NCBI GenBank assembly: GCA_021731815.1
Contig: JAKFWO010000001.1
Span: 1-64,000 of the forward strand
Direction: 5' to 3'
DNA from: Hyphomonadaceae bacterium
GTDB lineage: Bacteria; Pseudomonadota; Alphaproteobacteria; Caulobacterales; Aquidulcibacteraceae
Length of the DNA: 64,000 bases
The notes beneath the pieces were generated by a model. That model had not been told where the DNA came from. It made no database searches and saw nothing but the letters and a program-made list of their open reading frames with translations. The first letter of the stretch is position 1; each line of letters begins with the position of its first letter. Shown piece after piece: positions 25,867-34,597 of the stretch. The translations under genes and the position numbers were made by a program.

Positions 25867-27865
25867 GCCCGCCCGTCCGTCGGCCGAAATGACCGGCGGA
25901 GTTCCTTCCCGCGAGGCCAATGGCGCGCGTATCCGGCGACGGCGGCGGGAGGAGGCGCGCTTTCAGCTTTATGGGCGTCTCGCGGTCCTGACAGCCCTTG
26001 CGGCCCTGGCCGTCCTCGTCGTCTCGATCGCGCTTACTGCACGCACGGCCTTCTGGCAAAACCGTGTGACCCTCGATGTGACCCTCGCCGAATCGGCGGT
26101 CGATCCTTCGGGCAAGCGTGATCCCGAGGAAATCCGCTTTTCGGGCGATGTCATTGGCCCGACCTATGAAGCCCTCGGCCGCGTGCTGGCGGCGGGCGGC
26201 ACCAGCCCCTTGCCGCAGCGCTTTGCCCCGGATGTCGAGGCCCTGGTCACCGATCTGGCGACGACGCCTTTGCTCAAACAGGTGGTGGCCGATCCGGGCC
26301 TGATCGGCAAGACGATCCGGATCCGGGTGCCGATCAATGACGACATCGATCTCTATCTCAAGGGCGCGGGATTCAAGGCACAGCGAATGCGGGGGGATGC
26401 GGCTGCGACGCTGATCCTCACGGCTCCGGACACTGGCGGGGCCGCCGTGAGAATTCCGCCCGCGCCGCCGGAAGCGGCGGAAAGCGGGGAACCCGGGGAG
26501 GAACCCGGGGAGGAACCCGGTCTGGCGGCTGGGGTCGCGCCGGAACCATCGGCAATAACGGGCGGGACAGTCCCGGATGTGGCCGGGGAAGCGGAGGGCC
26601 GGGCGATCATCCTGTTCGAAGGCGATGCCCTGCGGAACTTCATGGGCCAATTGCGCGCGGAAATCGCGCGCGAAATCGCGATCAGGGAGCAGGAAACCGG
26701 TCGGCTCGATCAATTGGTCACGGCCGGGACGGGCGGCGGGACGGGCGTCGGAACGGAAGCAGAGCGCCTTGGCATTGCCGCCCGGATTGAATTGCTACGC
26801 CAGGAATCCGCCCTGTTACAGGCCGGGATCGACCCCGCCGCCAGCGCCGGCAGCAATACGCTCGCGCTCGGTGATGACCGGCCGAGCCTGATGATCGGTT
26901 TGCGGGGCGGCGTGGTGAAGGCCGAACGCGTCTCGGAAACCCGGATCGAAGGCATTATCGTCAAGCCATTCACCGACGCGCCGGCTCTGGATGCGGCCGT
27001 GGAAACCGGCGAATATTGGCTCTTGACCATCGCCTTGCCCCAGAACCAGCGCAAGCTGTCGGACGCGACAATCGTCTATGCCGGGGCCCTGCGCGACCAG
27101 GGCATCATCAAGGCAGGGTTCAATACCGGCTTTTTCACCCGGGCGGACAGCCGCGAGCCGGAGCTTGCGGGCATCCTTGCCGGCCTGATCGGTTCGTTTT
27201 TCACCATCCTTGTCTGCATGGTGGCAGCGGCACCGCTGGCAATCGGGGCGGCGATCTATCTCGAGGAATTTGCGCCCAAAAACCGGGTGACGGATTTTAT
27301 CGAGGTCAATATCAACAATCTCGCGGCGGTCCCGGCCATTGTCTATGGCCTGTTGGGGGCTGCCGTGTTTCTGGATTTCCTTGGCCGGCGCGTCGGGATT
27401 CCCAATCTCGCTCCCGGCCTGCCGCTGGTCGCTGGCCTTGTGCTGGCACTCCGGACATTGCCCACGATCATCATCGCCTCGCGCGCGGCGCTGAAATCCG
27501 TTCCGCCCTCCATCAGGGAAGCTGCACTCGGAATCGGGGCCTCGAAGATGCAGGCGGTGTTTCACCATGTCCTGCCTTTGGCGGCCCCCGGCGTGCTGAC
27601 CGGGGCCATTATCGGCATGGCGGGCGCGCTGGGCGAATCCGCCCCGCTCATTCTCATCGGCATGCAGGCCTTTGTCAGCCAGGCCCCGACCGGCATCGAT
27701 TCAGGCGCAACCGTGCTTCCGGTGCTGATCTATTCGTGGTCGGACCATCCCGAGCGCGCTTTCGCGCCGCTGACATCGGCGACCATTATCGTGCTTCTGG
27801 TCTTTCTGGTGCTGATGAACGGGCTGGCCGCCTTTGTGCGTCGCCGGTTCGAGCGCCGCTGGTAG
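25859..27865 (+). CDS. pstA: Phosphate ABC transporter permease PstA with large N-terminal domain
   Basis: Partner permease of PstC. The C-terminal 230 residues form the permease domain, with GILAGLIGSFFTILVCMVAA, NNLAAVPAIVYGLLG and the EAA loop REAALGIGASKMQAVFHHV. Residues 40-62 are a first membrane helix. Between it and the permease lies a loop of about 370 residues, as in DUF3333-type PstA, but the total of 668 residues is much longer than the roughly 420-450 usual for that form. The loop holds a Pro/Glu-rich repeat (EEPGEEPG, from 26489) and a Gly-rich stretch. The excess looks like repeat expansion in a periplasmic linker. The 8-base overlap with pstC indicates coupling. Confidence 0.93.
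   Translation: MTEPARPSAEMTGGVPSREANGARIRRRRREEARFQLYGRLAVLTALAALAVLVVSIALTARTAFWQNRVTLDVTLAESAVDPSGKRDPEEIRFSGDVIGPTYEALGRVLAAGGTSPLPQRFAPDVEALVTDLATTPLLKQVVADPGLIGKTIRIRVPINDDIDLYLKGAGFKAQRMRGDAAATLILTAPDTGGAAVRIPPAPPEAAESGEPGEEPGEEPGLAAGVAPEPSAITGGTVPDVAGEAEGRAIILFEGDALRNFMGQLRAEIAREIAIREQETGRLDQLVTAGTGGGTGVGTEAERLGIAARIELLRQESALLQAGIDPAASAGSNTLALGDDRPSLMIGLRGGVVKAERVSETRIEGIIVKPFTDAPALDAAVETGEYWLLTIALPQNQRKLSDATIVYAGALRDQGIIKAGFNTGFFTRADSREPELAGILAGLIGSFFTILVCMVAAAPLAIGAAIYLEEFAPKNRVTDFIEVNINNLAAVPAIVYGLLGAAVFLDFLGRRVGIPNLAPGLPLVAGLVLALRTLPTIIIASRAALKSVPPSIREAALGIGASKMQAVFHHVLPLAAPGVLTGAIIGMAGALGESAPLILIGMQAFVSQAPTGIDSGATVLPVLIYSWSDHPERAFAPLTSATIIVLLVFLVLMNGLAAFVRRRFERRW
26489..26520. repeat. 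12-bp in-frame tandem repeat within pstA
   Basis: Unit GAACCCGGGGAG at 26489-26500 and 26501-26512, with a partial third copy. It encodes GEEP repeats in the periplasmic loop of PstA and keeps the frame. Confidence 0.85.
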
Positions 27866-27940
27866 AATCCTGTTCCTGACCAATAATCGCCGCCGATACC
27901 GATATCTCCATTGCCCGAAATCTTCCGTGCCGGAGCCCCG

Positions 27941-28765
27941 ATGACCGCTCAATCCGCTGCCAATCCGAATTCCCCGCCCAATCCGCCGGCCGGTGCCCCG
28001 ATGGGTCCCGAGGTCAAGGTGCAGGCGCGCAATGTCAACGTCTTTTACGGCGACAAGCAGGCGCTGTTCGACGTGACGATGGACGTGCCCGACAAGAGTG
28101 TCACCGCCTTTATCGGTCCCTCGGGCTGCGGGAAATCCACGTTTTTGCGCAGCATCAACCGGATGAACGACACGATCGAGAATTGCCGATTCACCGGCAA
28201 TATCCAGATCAATGCGCGCGATATTTACGATCGCTCGGTGGATCCGGTGGTGTTGCGGGCCAGTGTCGGCATGGTGTTCCAGAAACCCAATCCCTTTCCC
28301 AAATCCATCTATGAGAATGTGGCCTATGGGCCGCGGATCCATAGCCTGGCGCGCACGCGGTCGGAAATGGATGCGATCGTGGAACGGAGCCTGATGCGCG
28401 CCGGCCTGTGGGGCGAGGTCAAGGATCGCCTCCACCAGCCGGGAACGGGCCTGTCGGGCGGGCAGCAGCAACGTCTGGTGATCGCGCGCGCCATCGCGGT
28501 CAGTCCCGAGATCATCCTGATGGACGAGCCCTGTTCGGCGCTCGATCCCATCGCGACCACGCGGGTCGAGGAACTGATCGGCGATCTCGCGCGGAATTTC
28601 TGCATCATCATCGTCACCCATTCCATGGCGCAGGCGGCGCGTGTTTCAAAACGCACGGCGTTTTTCCATCTGGGAAATCTGGTGGAAATGGGCCCGACCG
28701 AGGAAATCTTCACCAATCCGCGCGACAGCCGCACCCAGGATTACATTACCGGCCGATTCGGGTAG
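27941..28765 (+). CDS. pstB: Phosphate ABC transporter ATPase PstB
   Basis: Energises phosphate uptake and takes part in PhoR signalling. The start at 27941 has GGAG 6 bases upstream and gives 274 residues; a TTG at 27911 is less likely. Walker A is GPSGCGKST (59-67), the signature is [12 protein letters not shown], Walker B is [13 protein letters not shown] and the H-loop is [12 protein letters not shown]. The family text RINRMND-like ([13 protein letters not shown]) is present. It follows pstA by about 75 bases and precedes phoU by about 70. Confidence 0.97.
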   Translation: MTAQSAANPNSPPNPPAGAPMGPEVKVQARNVNVFYGDKQALFDVTMDVPDKSVTAFIGPSGCGKSTFLRSINRMNDTIENCRFTGNIQINARDIYDRSVDPVVLRASVGMVFQKPNPFPKSIYENVAYGPRIHSLARTRSEMDAIVERSLMRAGLWGEVKDRLHQPGTGLSGGQQQRLVIARAIAVSPEIILMDEPCSALDPIATTRVEELIGDLARNFCIIIVTHSMAQAARVSKRTAFFHLGNLVEMGPTEEIFTNPRDSRTQDYITGRFG

Positions 28766-28837
28766 GATATGGGGAAATTCTGACCGGAAGCGGCGCGAAT
28801 TCCCGCCCCGTCAGCGCGGTGGAATACGAAGGAAGCC

Positions 28838-29608
28838 ATGGATCTCACCAGCAAATCCTATGCCCATGACCTTGCGCAATTATCGCAGGCGGTTGCGCGC
28901 ATGGGGGGCCTGGCCGAAAGCCTTGTCGGGGACAGCCTGCACGCGGTGGCGCGCCGGGATTCCGAACTCGCCCAGACCGTGATCGCGCGCGATGCCAAGA
29001 TCGATCAATGCCAGCGCGAGATCGAACGCGAAGTCGTGCGCATCATCGCCTTGCGTCAACCGCTGGCACGCGATTTGCGTCAGACCATCGCCGCGCTGAA
29101 GCTTGCCACCGATCTCGAACGGATCGGCGACCTCGCCAGGAATATTGCGCGCCGGGCATTGTCGCTCAACCAGAGCGAGCCGCTCGTGATCATGCGCGGG
29201 GTCGAGCGCATGGGCCGCCTCGTGACCGCCCAGCTCAAACAAGTGCTGGATGCCTTCGCCTCCGACGAAGCTGCCGGGGCGATGGAGGTCTGGCAGCAGG
29301 ACGAGACTGTCGACGAGCTTTATAATTCCCTGTTCCGCGAGCTTCTGACCTATATGATCGAGGATCCGCGGCTGATCGGCCCTTGCGCGCATTTGCTGTT
29401 TGTTGCAAAGAACCTCGAACGGGTCGGCGATCATTGCACCAATATGGCAGAGGCATTGCATTACGTTATCACCGGCGAGGATTTGCCGGCGCAAAGGCCG
29501 CGATCATCTTCTGACACCGGGCCTGAAACCGGGCCTGAAACCGGCCTGGATTACAGAACGAACAACGGAAACGGGCAATCTCTGCCCGGGGATGCTCCAG
29601 GCGTCTGA
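28838..29608 (+). CDS. phoU: Phosphate signalling protein PhoU
   Basis: PhoU links the Pst transporter to the PhoR-PhoB two-component system and represses it when phosphate is plentiful. The product has two three-helix PhoU domains with metal-binding text of the E/DXXXD type: DAKIDQCQREIEREVVRI in the first and DETVDELYNSLFRELLTYM in the second. RIGDLARNIARRAL and RVGDHCTNMAEAL close each domain. The start has GAAGGA upstream. The last 30 residues after the second domain are unusual, carrying a TGPETGPET repeat encoded by a 12-bp tandem repeat. Confidence 0.96.
   Translation: MDLTSKSYAHDLAQLSQAVARMGGLAESLVGDSLHAVARRDSELAQTVIARDAKIDQCQREIEREVVRIIALRQPLARDLRQTIAALKLATDLERIGDLARNIARRALSLNQSEPLVIMRGVERMGRLVTAQLKQVLDAFASDEAAGAMEVWQQDETVDELYNSLFRELLTYMIEDPRLIGPCAHLLFVAKNLERVGDHCTNMAEALHYVITGEDLPAQRPRSSSDTGPETGPETGLDYRTNNGNGQSLPGDAPGV
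29517..29550. repeat. 12-bp in-frame tandem repeat at the 3' end of phoU
   Basis: Unit CCGGGCCTGAAA at 29517-29528 and 29529-29540, plus a shortened third copy. It encodes the TGPETGPETG tail of PhoU beyond the folded domain. Confidence 0.85.
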
Positions 29609-29678
29609 CTTATCTGCTTTGTTCCGGCCGAATGGAATCATTCGCCGGAAAAAGCGCTGGCGGGAGAGGCTCAACAGC

Positions 29679-30392
29679 ATGGCATCCGCATATGTGCTCA
29701 TCGTCGAGGACGAGGATCCGATCGCCAAAATACTCGAATATAATTTCGAGAAGGAAGGCTATCGTACCGGCATCGCCCATGATGGCGAGGAAGCTCTTGT
29801 CATGGCGGCCGAGCAGCAGCCCGATCTGGTGATTCTCGACTGGACCCTGCCCAAGGTGACGGGGATCGAAGTGTGCCGGCGCCTGCGCGCGCGCCAGGCC
29901 AGCCGCAATATACCGATCATCATGCTCACCGCCCGGGCCGAGGAAGCCGATCTCCTGCGCGGGCTCGATCAGGGCGCGGATGATTACATCACCAAGCCCT
30001 TTTCGGTCGCCGCCGTGGTGGCGCGCGCCCGCGCCGTTTTGCGCCGTATCCGGCCGGGTCTGACCGAGGATCTGGTGACCATTGGCGATATCAGGATCGA
30101 CCGCAACGCCCACCGCGTCAAGCGCGGCGGCAAGGATGTGCATCTGGGGCCGACCGAGTTCCGCCTGCTCGATTATCTCATGCAGCATCCGGGCCGGGTG
30201 TTCTCGCGCGAGCAATTGCTGGACGCCGTCTGGGGTTCGGATGTCTATGTCGAGGTGCGCACCGTCGATGTTCATATCGGGCGCCTGCGCCGCGCGCTCA
30301 ATGTCGATGAAACCGGCCCCGACCCCATCCGCACCGTGCGCGCGGCGGGCTATTCGCTCGACACCGAAAGCATGGAAGCCGCAGCGGAGTGA
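29679..30392 (+). CDS. phoB: Phosphate response regulator PhoB
   Basis: OmpR/PhoB-type response regulator that activates the phosphate-starvation regulon at PHO boxes. The start at 29679 has a GAGAGG site and gives 237 residues. The receiver domain has the acidic pair in VEDEDP, phospho-acceptor D54 in LVILDWTLP, the threonine in MLTARAEE and the lysine in YITKPFS. The C-terminal winged helix has LGPTEFRLLDYLMQHPGRVF and VRTVDVHIGRLRRAL. The sensor kinase phoR is not in the operon here. Its TGA overlaps the GTG of the EAL gene. Confidence 0.96.
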   Translation: MASAYVLIVEDEDPIAKILEYNFEKEGYRTGIAHDGEEALVMAAEQQPDLVILDWTLPKVTGIEVCRRLRARQASRNIPIIMLTARAEEADLLRGLDQGADDYITKPFSVAAVVARARAVLRRIRPGLTEDLVTIGDIRIDRNAHRVKRGGKDVHLGPTEFRLLDYLMQHPGRVFSREQLLDAVWGSDVYVEVRTVDVHIGRLRRALNVDETGPDPIRTVRAAGYSLDTESMEAAAE

Positions 30393-31243
30393 GCACGGAC
30401 GATCTTTGGGCGTTCCCTGCGCGTGCCGGCCCGAGGTTTCCGGTGCCCGGCGATCCGATCGAAGCCTTATGGCCCGCGGGCAGCGAATTCGACCTCCATT
30501 ACCAACCGATTTTCCGGCTGTCCGACGGTGCCATCATCGGCGCAGAGGCGCTGGCCCGCTTTGCCGATGGAAATGGCGGGATGCAGGGGCCAAGCGAGCG
30601 TCAGATCGCCGGCCTGGCGGCGGGCCGAATCGATCCCTGGTATCGCCGCGCGCTCGGGGCCGCCTCCGGCCTCGCCGCCGCCTTGCGCCTTGCGGGGGCA
30701 GAGATTGCCGTGTCGGTCAATCTCGCGGCAGTTGATCTGCGCGACCCCGCTTTGCCGGATCTGGTGGCGCAGGCCTTTGCCGCCCATGAATTGCCGCCCG
30801 GTGCGCTCAAGATCGAGCTATTGGAAAGCGAGGCCATCACCAATCCTGCGGCGATGGCGGCTGTGTTCCGCACGCTTCAGGCGATCGGCGCGCGCATCGC
30901 GCTCGATGATTTCGGGGCCGGCCATTCCGCGCTGGCCTGGCTCGCGCATCTGCCGGCCGATGAGGTGAAGCTCGACCTTGCGTTTGCGCGCGGGCTCGCG
31001 CCGTCGGGCGGACGCCAGCGGCTTGTGGTGGGCGCGATGATCGGGCTCGCGCATGATCTGGGCATGCGCGTGACGGCGGAGGGGGTGGAGGATGCCGCCA
31101 CCGCTGGCGCCTTTGCCGAACTGGGCTGTGATTACGGGCAGGGCTTCCATTTCGCCCGCCCGATGGCAGCTTCGGATCTGCTTGCCCGCGTCACCGGGCC
31201 GCAGCGCGTCGCGGGCCTCGCCCCCGCCGGGCGGGAGGCCTGA
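30389..31243 (+). CDS. EAL-domain cyclic-di-GMP phosphodiesterase
   Basis: A stand-alone EAL protein of 284 residues predicted to hydrolyse c-di-GMP to pGpG. All key motifs are visible: GAEALARF (EAL at 53-55), SVNLAAVDL with the asparagine, IELLESEAI with the glutamate, ALDDFGAGHSAL with the metal-binding aspartate pair, DEVKLDLAF with the lysine, TAEGVED and YGQGFHFARP. There is no GGDEF domain, membrane segment or sensory domain, so it is probably cytoplasmic and active. It starts at a GTG inside the phoB stop (4-base overlap), so its expression is tied to phoB and presumably to phosphate starvation. Confidence 0.93.
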   Translation: MSTDDLWAFPARAGPRFPVPGDPIEALWPAGSEFDLHYQPIFRLSDGAIIGAEALARFADGNGGMQGPSERQIAGLAAGRIDPWYRRALGAASGLAAALRLAGAEIAVSVNLAAVDLRDPALPDLVAQAFAAHELPPGALKIELLESEAITNPAAMAAVFRTLQAIGARIALDDFGAGHSALAWLAHLPADEVKLDLAFARGLAPSGGRQRLVVGAMIGLAHDLGMRVTAEGVEDAATAGAFAELGCDYGQGFHFARPMAASDLLARVTGPQRVAGLAPAGREA

Positions 31244-31247
31244 GGCC

Positions 31248-33047
31248 TCATTCCTCGCCCGGCGGGAGTTTGGCGAGGTTTCGCCGCGCGATCTGCGCAT
31301 TCTGGCTCTCGCCGACCCCCATTTCTTCAAAGAGCGCGATGGCACGCCGATAGTTTTTCCGCGCAAGGGCAAGATCGCCGCGGGTCTCGGCGATCAGTCC
31401 GAGATTGGTGAGGCTCGCGGCCATGCCCTCCTTGCGTCCGAGCTGTTCATTGAGGGCGAAAGCGCGCTTCTGATAATCCTCGGCACCCGCAAGATCGCCG
31501 CGGGTCCGGGCGATCAGTCCGAGATTGCCGAGGGCCGCGGCCATGCCCTCTTTGCTGCCGAGCTGTTCATTGAGGGTGAAAGCGCGCTTGAGATAATCCT
31601 CGGCGCCCGCAAGATCGCCGCGGGTCCGGGCGATATTCCCGAGATTGCCGAGGGCCGCGGCCATGCCCTGTTTGCGTCCGAGCTGTTCATGGAGGGCGAA
31701 AGCGCGCTTCTGATAATCCTCGGCGCCAGCAAGATCGCCGCGGGTCTCGGCGATCACTCCGAGATTGCCGAGGTTTATGGCCATGCCCTCTTTGCGCCCG
31801 AGCTGTTCCTCGAGGGCGAAAGCGCGCTTCTGATAATCCTCGGCGCCCGCAAGATCGCCGCGGGTCCGGGCGATATTCCCGAGATTGCCGAGGTCAGCGG
31901 CCATGCCCTCTTTGCTTCCGAGCTGTTCATGAAGGGCGAAAGCGCGCTTCTGGTAATCCTCGGCGCCAGCAAGATCGCCGCGTGTGAAGGCGATAGTCCC
32001 GAGATTGCCGAGGGCAATGGCCATGCCCTCCTTGCGTCCGAGCTGTTCATGGAGGGCGAAAGCGCGCTTGTAATAATCCTCGGCACCAGCAAGATCGCCG
32101 CGTGTCCTGGCGATATTCCCGAGATTGGTGAGGGCATTGGCCATGCCCTCTCTGCTGCCGAGCTGTTCATTGAGGGCGAAAGCGCGCTTCTGGTAATCCT
32201 CGGCGCCAGCAAGATCGCCGCGTGTCCCGGCGATAATCCCGAGATTGCCGAGGGCAGCGGCCACCCAGCTTTGGTCCCCATTGGCCCCGGCGAGCACGGC
32301 TTTATAGGCATTCTCCGCCGCTGCGAGATCGCCAAGGCGCAGCAGCAAATGGCCGAGCGCATTGCGGGCGGAAAGATCGCCCGGCGCGAGGGCCAGGGCT
32401 TCCTCATAGGCTGCTTTGGCGGCATGGGTGTCGAACGGCGCGGTCAGCGCACCCAGCCGGCTATATTCCGCCGCGGCCTTTGCAGTCTGTTCGCGCGCCG
32501 CCGCCGCCCGGTCGCCGGCCAATTGGCTGAGGGCCTTGATCGCTGCATCGACATCGCCGCGGGCGAGATCTTCCAGCGCTTTTTCTGCCCGCGCATCGCC
32601 GGTTTTCAGGGTGTCGGCGGCGGCCTTTTCGAAGGCCTCCCTGGTGGAGGGGTCGAGCGGCGCGCCGCCCTGACCCTCGCGCGCCGCGAGAAGGGCATCG
32701 AGCTTGGCCTGCGTTTCGGAATGGCGGCGGTCGGCATCGGCCTTATCGCGCGCCGCGCGTTCCGCCGCCGCTTTCTCCTGCGCCGCGGCGCGCTGGTCGG
32801 ACGCTTCCTCTTGCTTTTTCGCCTCTGCCTCAAGATCGCGCCGCGTGGCGGGGTCGTCCTTGAAACGACAGCCAAGAAAACGAAGGATTCGCTTGGCCGT
32901 TTCCCAAATACCCGCCGTCGCGTGCAGCGAAGAGAAGGCGATCAGCGCGACAAAGCCGCAGGGCGCGGCCCAGGCAGGCAGCCATTCCGGCAGCGCTGCT
33001 TCATAGCGCGCCCAATATTCCGCCGCCGTTGTCAGCCACAATTCCAT
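31248..33047 (-). CDS. Tetratricopeptide-repeat protein with eight 40-residue repeats
   Basis: A 599-residue protein. Residues 1-50 hold a hydrophobic helix (PCGFVALIAFSSLHATA) that probably anchors it in the inner membrane. Residues 60-150 are a charged Ala/Glu/Lys-rich stretch likely to form a coiled coil. A few ordinary TPR units follow, then eight 40-residue kinesin-light-chain-type TPRs. Seven of these are almost identical (core TRGDLAGAEDYQKRAFAL) and one is divergent. The near identity extends to DNA, so the array arose by recent tandem duplication. It is probably a protein-binding scaffold with unknown partners. It lies opposite to the pho genes, between the EAL gene and pstS. Confidence 0.85.
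   Translation of the reverse strand: MELWLTTAAEYWARYEAALPEWLPAWAAPCGFVALIAFSSLHATAGIWETAKRILRFLGCRFKDDPATRRDLEAEAKKQEEASDQRAAAQEKAAAERAARDKADADRRHSETQAKLDALLAAREGQGGAPLDPSTREAFEKAAADTLKTGDARAEKALEDLARGDVDAAIKALSQLAGDRAAAAREQTAKAAAEYSRLGALTAPFDTHAAKAAYEEALALAPGDLSARNALGHLLLRLGDLAAAENAYKAVLAGANGDQSWVAAALGNLGIIAGTRGDLAGAEDYQKRAFALNEQLGSREGMANALTNLGNIARTRGDLAGAEDYYKRAFALHEQLGRKEGMAIALGNLGTIAFTRGDLAGAEDYQKRAFALHEQLGSKEGMAADLGNLGNIARTRGDLAGAEDYQKRAFALEEQLGRKEGMAINLGNLGVIAETRGDLAGAEDYQKRAFALHEQLGRKQGMAAALGNLGNIARTRGDLAGAEDYLKRAFTLNEQLGSKEGMAAALGNLGLIARTRGDLAGAEDYQKRAFALNEQLGRKEGMAASLTNLGLIAETRGDLALARKNYRRAIALFEEMGVGESQNAQIARRNLAKLPPGEE
31290..32249 (-). repeat. Array of eight 120-bp tandem repeats in the TPR gene
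   Basis: Eight consecutive 120-base units encode the 40-residue TPRs; the seven upstream ones are nearly identical and the last (31290-31409) is diverged. The period is exact and preserves the frame. Such arrays can change copy number by recombination. Confidence 0.93.
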
Positions 33048-33073
33048 ACCCGCCCCCCGATTCCGGCGATTCC

Positions 33074-33133
33074 AAACTGGTCTGGCCCCAACTGGTCTGG
33101 CCCAAATTAATCCGGCCGAAACTAGCCTGACAT
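33074..33133. repeat. Degenerate 15-bp repeats upstream of the TPR gene
   Basis: Two good copies of AACTGGTCTGGCCC and two decayed ones (AATTAATCCGGCC, AACTAGCCTGAC) run from about 33074. They lie between the divergent TPR and pstS genes. Confidence 0.6.
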
Positions 33134-33187
33134 TACGGTAAATTTATGTCACGCGCCAACTCCCGCGCCGCCGGCATTGTCGCTGAA

Positions 33188-33205
33188 CTGTCATGAAGCC
33201 GTCGC
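33188..33205 (+). promoter_or_regulatory. PHO box upstream of pstS
   Basis: CTGTCAT-GAAG-CCGTCGC: the first half-site is a perfect match to the PhoB consensus CTGTCAT, and the second matches 5 of 7 after the standard 4-base spacer. It is about 77 bases before the pstS start. It supports separate PhoB-activated transcription of pstS. Confidence 0.72.
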
Positions 33206-33281
33206 CAAACCGGGCTAAGCAGGTCGGGGTCCGGTAATCCGGGCCGTTCTTCCATCCGGACGCTCATTCTGGACGCTTTCA

Positions 33282-34328
33282 ATGCGCTGTCGTCTGCCGC
33301 TTTTGCTGCTCGTGCTCGGCCTGATCGGTGTGGCGTTCACGCCTTCGGCTTTCGCGGCACGCAACCAGATCCGGATCGTCGGGTCCTCGACCGTCTATCC
33401 TTTCACCACGTCGGTCGCCGAACATTTCGGGGCGCGATCGGGCCTCAGGGCACCTGTCGTCGATTCCACCGGCACGGGCGGCGGAATGCAGGCCTTTTGC
33501 GCCGGCCTCGGGGAAGCCTTTCCCGACCTCACCAATGCCTCGCGCCGCATGAAGAAATCGGAATTCGAAAATTGCCGCAAAAACGGCGTGCGCGAGATCG
33601 TCGAGATCCAGATCGGCTTTGACGGCGTGGCGATCGCCAATCGCAAGGGTGCGCCGCGCTTCGAGCTGACATTGCCGCAGCTCTTCCTCGCGCTCGGGGC
33701 CGAGGTGCCGGTCGCTGGCAGACTGGTGAAGAACCCCTATCGCAGATGGTCGCAGATCGCGCCCGGCCTGCCCGATATCCCGATCCTCGCTTTCGGGCCG
33801 CCGCCGACCTCCGGCACGCGCGATTCCTTTGTCGAACTGGGCCTCGATGCCGGCGCGCGCAGCTTTCCACTGCTCGCCGAATTGCGCAAGACGGATGAAA
33901 AGGCGTTCGAGGCCATCGCCCGCCGGCTGCGCGAGGACGGCGCCTGGACCGATGCCGGCGAAAACGACAATGCCATCGTCCAGCGTCTGTTGACCAATCC
34001 CAATGCGGTGGGCGTGTTCGGGCATTCGTTTCTGGAGGAAAATCTCGACCGCCTCCAGCCCGTGCCGATCGACGGGGTCAAGCCCGAGACCGATGCCATC
34101 GCGAACGGGGCCTATCCGCTGGCGCGCTCGATGTTCATCTATATGAAGCGCCAGCATGTGGGGGCCATTCCGGGCCTGCAACAATTTTTACGGCTCTATA
34201 CCTCGGACGGGATCATGGGCAGCAAGGGCGTGCTGGCCCGCAAGGGGCTGATCCCGCTTCTGCCGCCTTTGCTGGCGGCGCAGCAGGCGCGCGCCCGCGA
34301 CCTCATCCCGATGCAATCGCCGGAATAG
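33282..34328 (+). CDS. pstS: Phosphate-binding periplasmic protein PstS
   Basis: Periplasmic substrate-binding protein for the PstCAB transporter. A signal peptide ends near residue 26 (FTPSAFA). Phosphate-site segments are IRIVGSSTVYPFTTSVAE, VDSTGTGGGMQAFCAG and PPTSGTRDSFVEL, all standard for this family. It is 348 residues long. Unlike the usual pstSCAB order it is separated from pstCAB by about 5.4 kb, downstream of phoB, the EAL gene and the reverse TPR gene. It has its own PHO box and so its own promoter. Confidence 0.94.
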   Translation: MRCRLPLLLLVLGLIGVAFTPSAFAARNQIRIVGSSTVYPFTTSVAEHFGARSGLRAPVVDSTGTGGGMQAFCAGLGEAFPDLTNASRRMKKSEFENCRKNGVREIVEIQIGFDGVAIANRKGAPRFELTLPQLFLALGAEVPVAGRLVKNPYRRWSQIAPGLPDIPILAFGPPPTSGTRDSFVELGLDAGARSFPLLAELRKTDEKAFEAIARRLREDGAWTDAGENDNAIVQRLLTNPNAVGVFGHSFLEENLDRLQPVPIDGVKPETDAIANGAYPLARSMFIYMKRQHVGAIPGLQQFLRLYTSDGIMGSKGVLARKGLIPLLPPLLAAQQARARDLIPMQSPE

Positions 34329-34476
34329 GCGCAAGGCCGCTTCGCAATCCGGACTTCACGCCGGAGCCCCCGGGGCTCGGATCGATGCTCAGCCGCACCC
34401 GGCTGATCATGCCCGAATCGCTTCGCTGCGATGCAACAATGTCACATCCCTGCCTCCTGCGCCGTGGCATCCGCTC

Positions 34477-34494
34477 GGGTCACCGAAGCTTCAC
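34477..34494 (+). promoter_or_regulatory. Weak PHO-box-like site upstream of the TonB-dependent receptor
   Basis: GGGTCAC-CGAA-GCTTCAC: two TCAC half-site ends 11 bases apart, as in PHO boxes, but only 5 and 4 of 7 positions match CTGTCAC. It is about 104 bases before the receptor start. Suggestive only because of the neighbouring pstS and its better site. Confidence 0.3.
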
Positions 34495-34597
34495 AAAATC
34501 ATTGCGAATCGTTGTCGAGGCCATGTAGGGGGTCTGCGCAGAGAGGGGTCGACTGCACAGGCAGGGTGACCCATTGATCGGGCAACAGGGGATAATC

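Noticed and set aside
24484-25920. A 478-residue minus-strand frame over pstC
   Set aside because: Arg/Gln/His-rich shadow frame without features; pstC is clear.
31092-33110. A 672-residue plus-strand frame antisense to the TPR gene
   Set aside because: It is the shadow of a 120-bp periodic array in GC-rich DNA; the minus-strand product has clear TPRs and a membrane helix.
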